From Lachnospiraceae bacterium (GTDB lineage: Bacteria > Bacillota > Clostridia > Lachnospirales > Lachnospiraceae), in NCBI GenBank assembly GCA_004556655.1, contig SFGF01000057.1:1-24909 (forward strand): a DNA stretch of 24,909 bases, written 5' to 3'. Of the stretch, positions 23,303-24,909 are shown in pieces (position 1 is the stretch's first letter; each line of letters starts with the position of its first letter). The notes beneath the pieces are model-generated. The model made no database searches. It worked only from the letters and a program-made list of their open reading frames with translations, and was not told the origin of the DNA. A program made the position numbers and the translations under genes.

Positions 23303-24517
23303 TTATAGCAAAGCTTCTACTGCTTCGTTTAAGATATCAAATGCCTTATCGCATTCTTCCTCTGATACGATCAGCGGCGGGACCATACGGATGGTATGTG
23401 CTCCAATAGCAGTAATCAACAGTTTTCGATCTAATGCACCGTGCTTCACATCCACACCACTGACGGTATCATCAAATTCAACACCTACCAACAGTCCCTG
23501 ATGTCTTACTTCCTTTACATGCGGAAGCTTCTCTAACCTGGCTGCAAAATAATCTCCCACTCTCTTTGCATTGCCTGCCAGATCTCTGTCAAGAAGCTCA
23601 TTTACTTCTGCCAATGCAGCTGCACAGCTAACCGGATGTCCACCAAAAGTGGTTCCATGGGAACCGGCCGAAAATGCCTTTGCAACTTCATTTGTTGCAC
23701 AGATTGCCCCAATCGGCATTCCACCGCCTAAACCTTTTGCCATAGATACAATATCCGGCTTGATACCATAATTCATGTAAGACATAACTGCACCCGTTCT
23801 GCACCATCCGGTCTGTACCTCATCAATTAAAAGCAGCATTCCCTTTTCATCACAGAATTCACGAAGTCCTTTCATAAATTCCATCGTCGCTGGATGAACA
23901 CCACCTTCGCCTTGTACCGGCTCAATCATAATTGCGATGGTATTTTCTGTGCAGGCATTCTTAAAAGCTTCCAGATCATTATATGGCGCATAAGAAAATC
24001 CATAAGTCATCGGACCAAATCCAACCTGGCATCCATTGCCCGGCTGACCTGTTGCAGACATGGCACCAAATGTTCTTCCATGGAATCCCATTTTTGCTGT
24101 TACAATATGATATCTGTTTGGACCGTATTTCTCAATTCCGTACTTACGAGCCATCTTGATCATAGCTTCATTTGCCTCTGTACCGGAATTCTGATAAAAA
24201 ATCTTATCCATTCCAATTGTCTCGCAAACCTTTTCAGCCAACAATGCCTGAGGAATTGTATACGGATAGTTAAAGGTATGCATGATATCATCTACCTGAT
24301 CCTTTACCGCTGCAACAACTTTCGGGTTGCGGCTGCCGGCATTATTTACTGCAATACCTGCATAGAAATCAAGATATGGGGTTCCCTCCTCATCATACAA
24401 ATACATTCCCTCTGCAGTCTCTGCAAGAAAATCGAAACGCTCATAGGTTTCAATCATATACTTGTTTACTTTATCCTTAATATCCTGCTTTGTAAGTCCT
24501 GTGTCTTTTAATTTCAT
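23303..24517 (-). CDS. Class III PLP-dependent aminotransferase (acetylornithine/GABA type)
   Basis: A 404-residue fold-type I aminotransferase. The cofactor sites are visible: NSGTEANEAMIKMAR (110-124) for phosphate, IDEVQTGWCRTG (231-242) with Asp232 for the pyridine nitrogen and Lys261 in SMAKGLGGGMPIGA for the Schiff base. GSHGTTFGGHPVSCAAA and IEPVQGEGG complete the class III pattern. The sequence is between ArgD-type acetylornithine and GabT-type omega-aminotransferases and I cannot separate these by eye; the context of permease and alcohol dehydrogenase favours omega-amine catabolism over arginine synthesis, as no arg gene is near. The frame opens at a TTG two codons upstream, but AAAGGAGG fits the ATG at 24517. 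A terminator-like hairpin lies in its leader. Confidence 0.9.
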   Translation of the reverse strand: MKLKDTGLTKQDIKDKVNKYMIETYERFDFLAETAEGMYLYDEEGTPYLDFYAGIAVNNAGSRNPKVVAAVKDQVDDIMHTFNYPYTIPQALLAEKVCETIGMDKIFYQNSGTEANEAMIKMARKYGIEKYGPNRYHIVTAKMGFHGRTFGAMSATGQPGNGCQVGFGPMTYGFSYAPYNDLEAFKNACTENTIAIMIEPVQGEGGVHPATMEFMKGLREFCDEKGMLLLIDEVQTGWCRTGAVMSYMNYGIKPDIVSMAKGLGGGMPIGAICATNEVAKAFSAGSHGTTFGGHPVSCAAALAEVNELLDRDLAGNAKRVGDYFAARLEKLPHVKEVRHQGLLVGVEFDDTVSGVDVKHGALDRKLLITAIGAHTIRMVPPLIVSEEECDKAFDILNEAVEALL

Positions 24518-24610
24518 AATCAATTTCCTCCTTTATTCAAATAGTTACTGTTCATCTCGTTCCCAGCAACACTCTTCGCGATGCACAATGTGCGCATCTC
24601 TTTTTAAGAT

Positions 24611-24651
24611 AAAAAAGGTGCCAATGATTCTTCTGAATCATTGACACCTTT
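24611..24651 (-). terminator. Leader terminator (attenuator) ahead of the aminotransferase gene
   Basis: Arms 24614-24630 and 24635-24651 form a 17-bp stem with a 4-nt loop; one pair is G-U in the minus-strand RNA but C/A on the plus strand. TTTTTT follows on the minus strand. It begins about 16 bases after the predicted transcription start and ends about 95 bases before the start codon, so it lies inside the leader. No T-box motif or known riboswitch core was found. A weak GCAC/GTGC hairpin follows near 24580-24596. Apart from this hairpin, the promoter and the end palindrome, 24518-24909 shows nothing. Confidence 0.75.
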
Positions 24652-24673
24652 GTCTCTTGCTTTTTATAATTCC

Positions 24674-24702
24674 AATATATCACACAATTTTCTTTCTGTC
24701 AA
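24674..24702 (-). promoter_or_regulatory. Sigma-A promoter of the aminotransferase gene
   Basis: On the minus strand a perfect TTGACA (24697-24702), a 17-base spacer and TATATT (24674-24679). Predicted start near 24667, directly before the leader terminator. Confidence 0.82.
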
Positions 24703-24867
24703 TCCTGTTTATCGTGTTTTTTGTGTTTATTTTTTATCTTTTTCCATTATATTGAACATTTTGAGCAATCATTTCCCTAACCATCGATATAAAAATATTA
24801 ATTTTTATGTATATTTTCAGGGTTGTTTCATGAAGAATAATTGATAATAATAAATACTGCATTTTTA

Positions 24868-24907
24868 CGAGGGATAGGGAAGCTATACATATTTTCCATA
24901 TCCCTCG
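24868..24907. other. Inverted repeat at the window end
   Basis: CGAGGGATA (24868-24876) pairs with 24899-24907; after one mismatch GGAA/TTTCC extends the stem, leaving a loop of about 12 bases. No T-run follows on the minus strand, and the plus-strand continuation is outside the window. It may be the terminator of a gene to the right or part of a repeat. Confidence 0.5.
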
Positions 24908-24909
24908 AC

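Noticed and set aside
23894..24511. Plus-strand open frame of 205 codons opposite the aminotransferase gene
   Set aside because: The PLP-enzyme motifs on the minus strand are decisive; this frame is Cys/Ile/His-rich without a start signal.
24524..24702. T-box or known riboswitch in the aminotransferase leader
   Set aside because: The T-box sequence (AGGGTGGNACCGCG) is absent, and only about 16 bases precede the terminator, too little for an aptamer.
24641..24844. Small plus-strand open frame in the right-end intergenic region
   Set aside because: It begins inside the leader hairpin, has no ribosome binding site, and is very AT-rich and low in information.

Overview
The window reads as chromosomal DNA from a low-to-mid GC Gram-positive anaerobe of the class Clostridia, most likely a gut Lachnospiraceae (Blautia, Dorea or Mediterraneibacter type). 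This rests on the strong AGGAGG-like ribosome binding sites, sigma-A promoters of TTGACA-17-TATAAT type, a lysine riboswitch in front of dapA-dapB, a long-form hibernation factor, a VanRS-like two-component pair, a eukaryotic-type HisA and a YfhO membrane protein. The genus cannot be fixed from sequence alone. Almost everything is on the minus strand, so the reading order runs from the right end to the left. Only a TetR gene and the remnant that follows it, at about 15.5-16.6 kb, are on the plus strand.

Left part (1-7.1 kb), housekeeping: hpf (ribosome hibernation), a stand-alone eukaryotic-type hisA, an Asn/Thr/Gly-rich lipoprotein, the riboswitch-controlled dapA-dapB pair, a two-OB-fold SSB-like protein and the translational GTPase typA/bipA. 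Most units are separated by clear terminators. Middle part (7.2-15.3 kb), sugar and envelope: a GH36 alpha-galactosidase with a nested palindrome in its leader, then a compact operon of response regulator, sensor kinase, GT2 glycosyltransferase and YfhO. The last four look like a signal-responsive unit that makes a lipid-linked sugar and puts it on a cell-surface polymer.

Accessory part (15.4-19.8 kb): this island is bracketed by copies of a palindromic 'CCGGACAGGGGACAGAC' element. It holds a TetR regulator with its own promoter, the decayed remnant of the cation/proton antiporter it probably controlled, and, facing them, a 994-residue protein carrying the exact tubulin signature GGGTGSG in an N-terminal tubulin/FtsZ-like GTPase domain. 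The tubulin-like gene has its own strong promoter and no co-directional partner. It is the best candidate for an undescribed system here.

Right part (19.8-24.9 kb), amino-compound catabolism: a class III PLP aminotransferase, a cytidylate-kinase-like protein, an APC permease and an iron-dependent alcohol dehydrogenase. Together they could import an amino compound, transaminate it to an aldehyde and reduce the aldehyde to an alcohol. The aminotransferase transcript appears to start just before a strong terminator hairpin, which suggests attenuation. A second terminator separates it from the other three genes. No tRNA, rRNA, CRISPR array, intact insertion sequence or prophage gene was seen.
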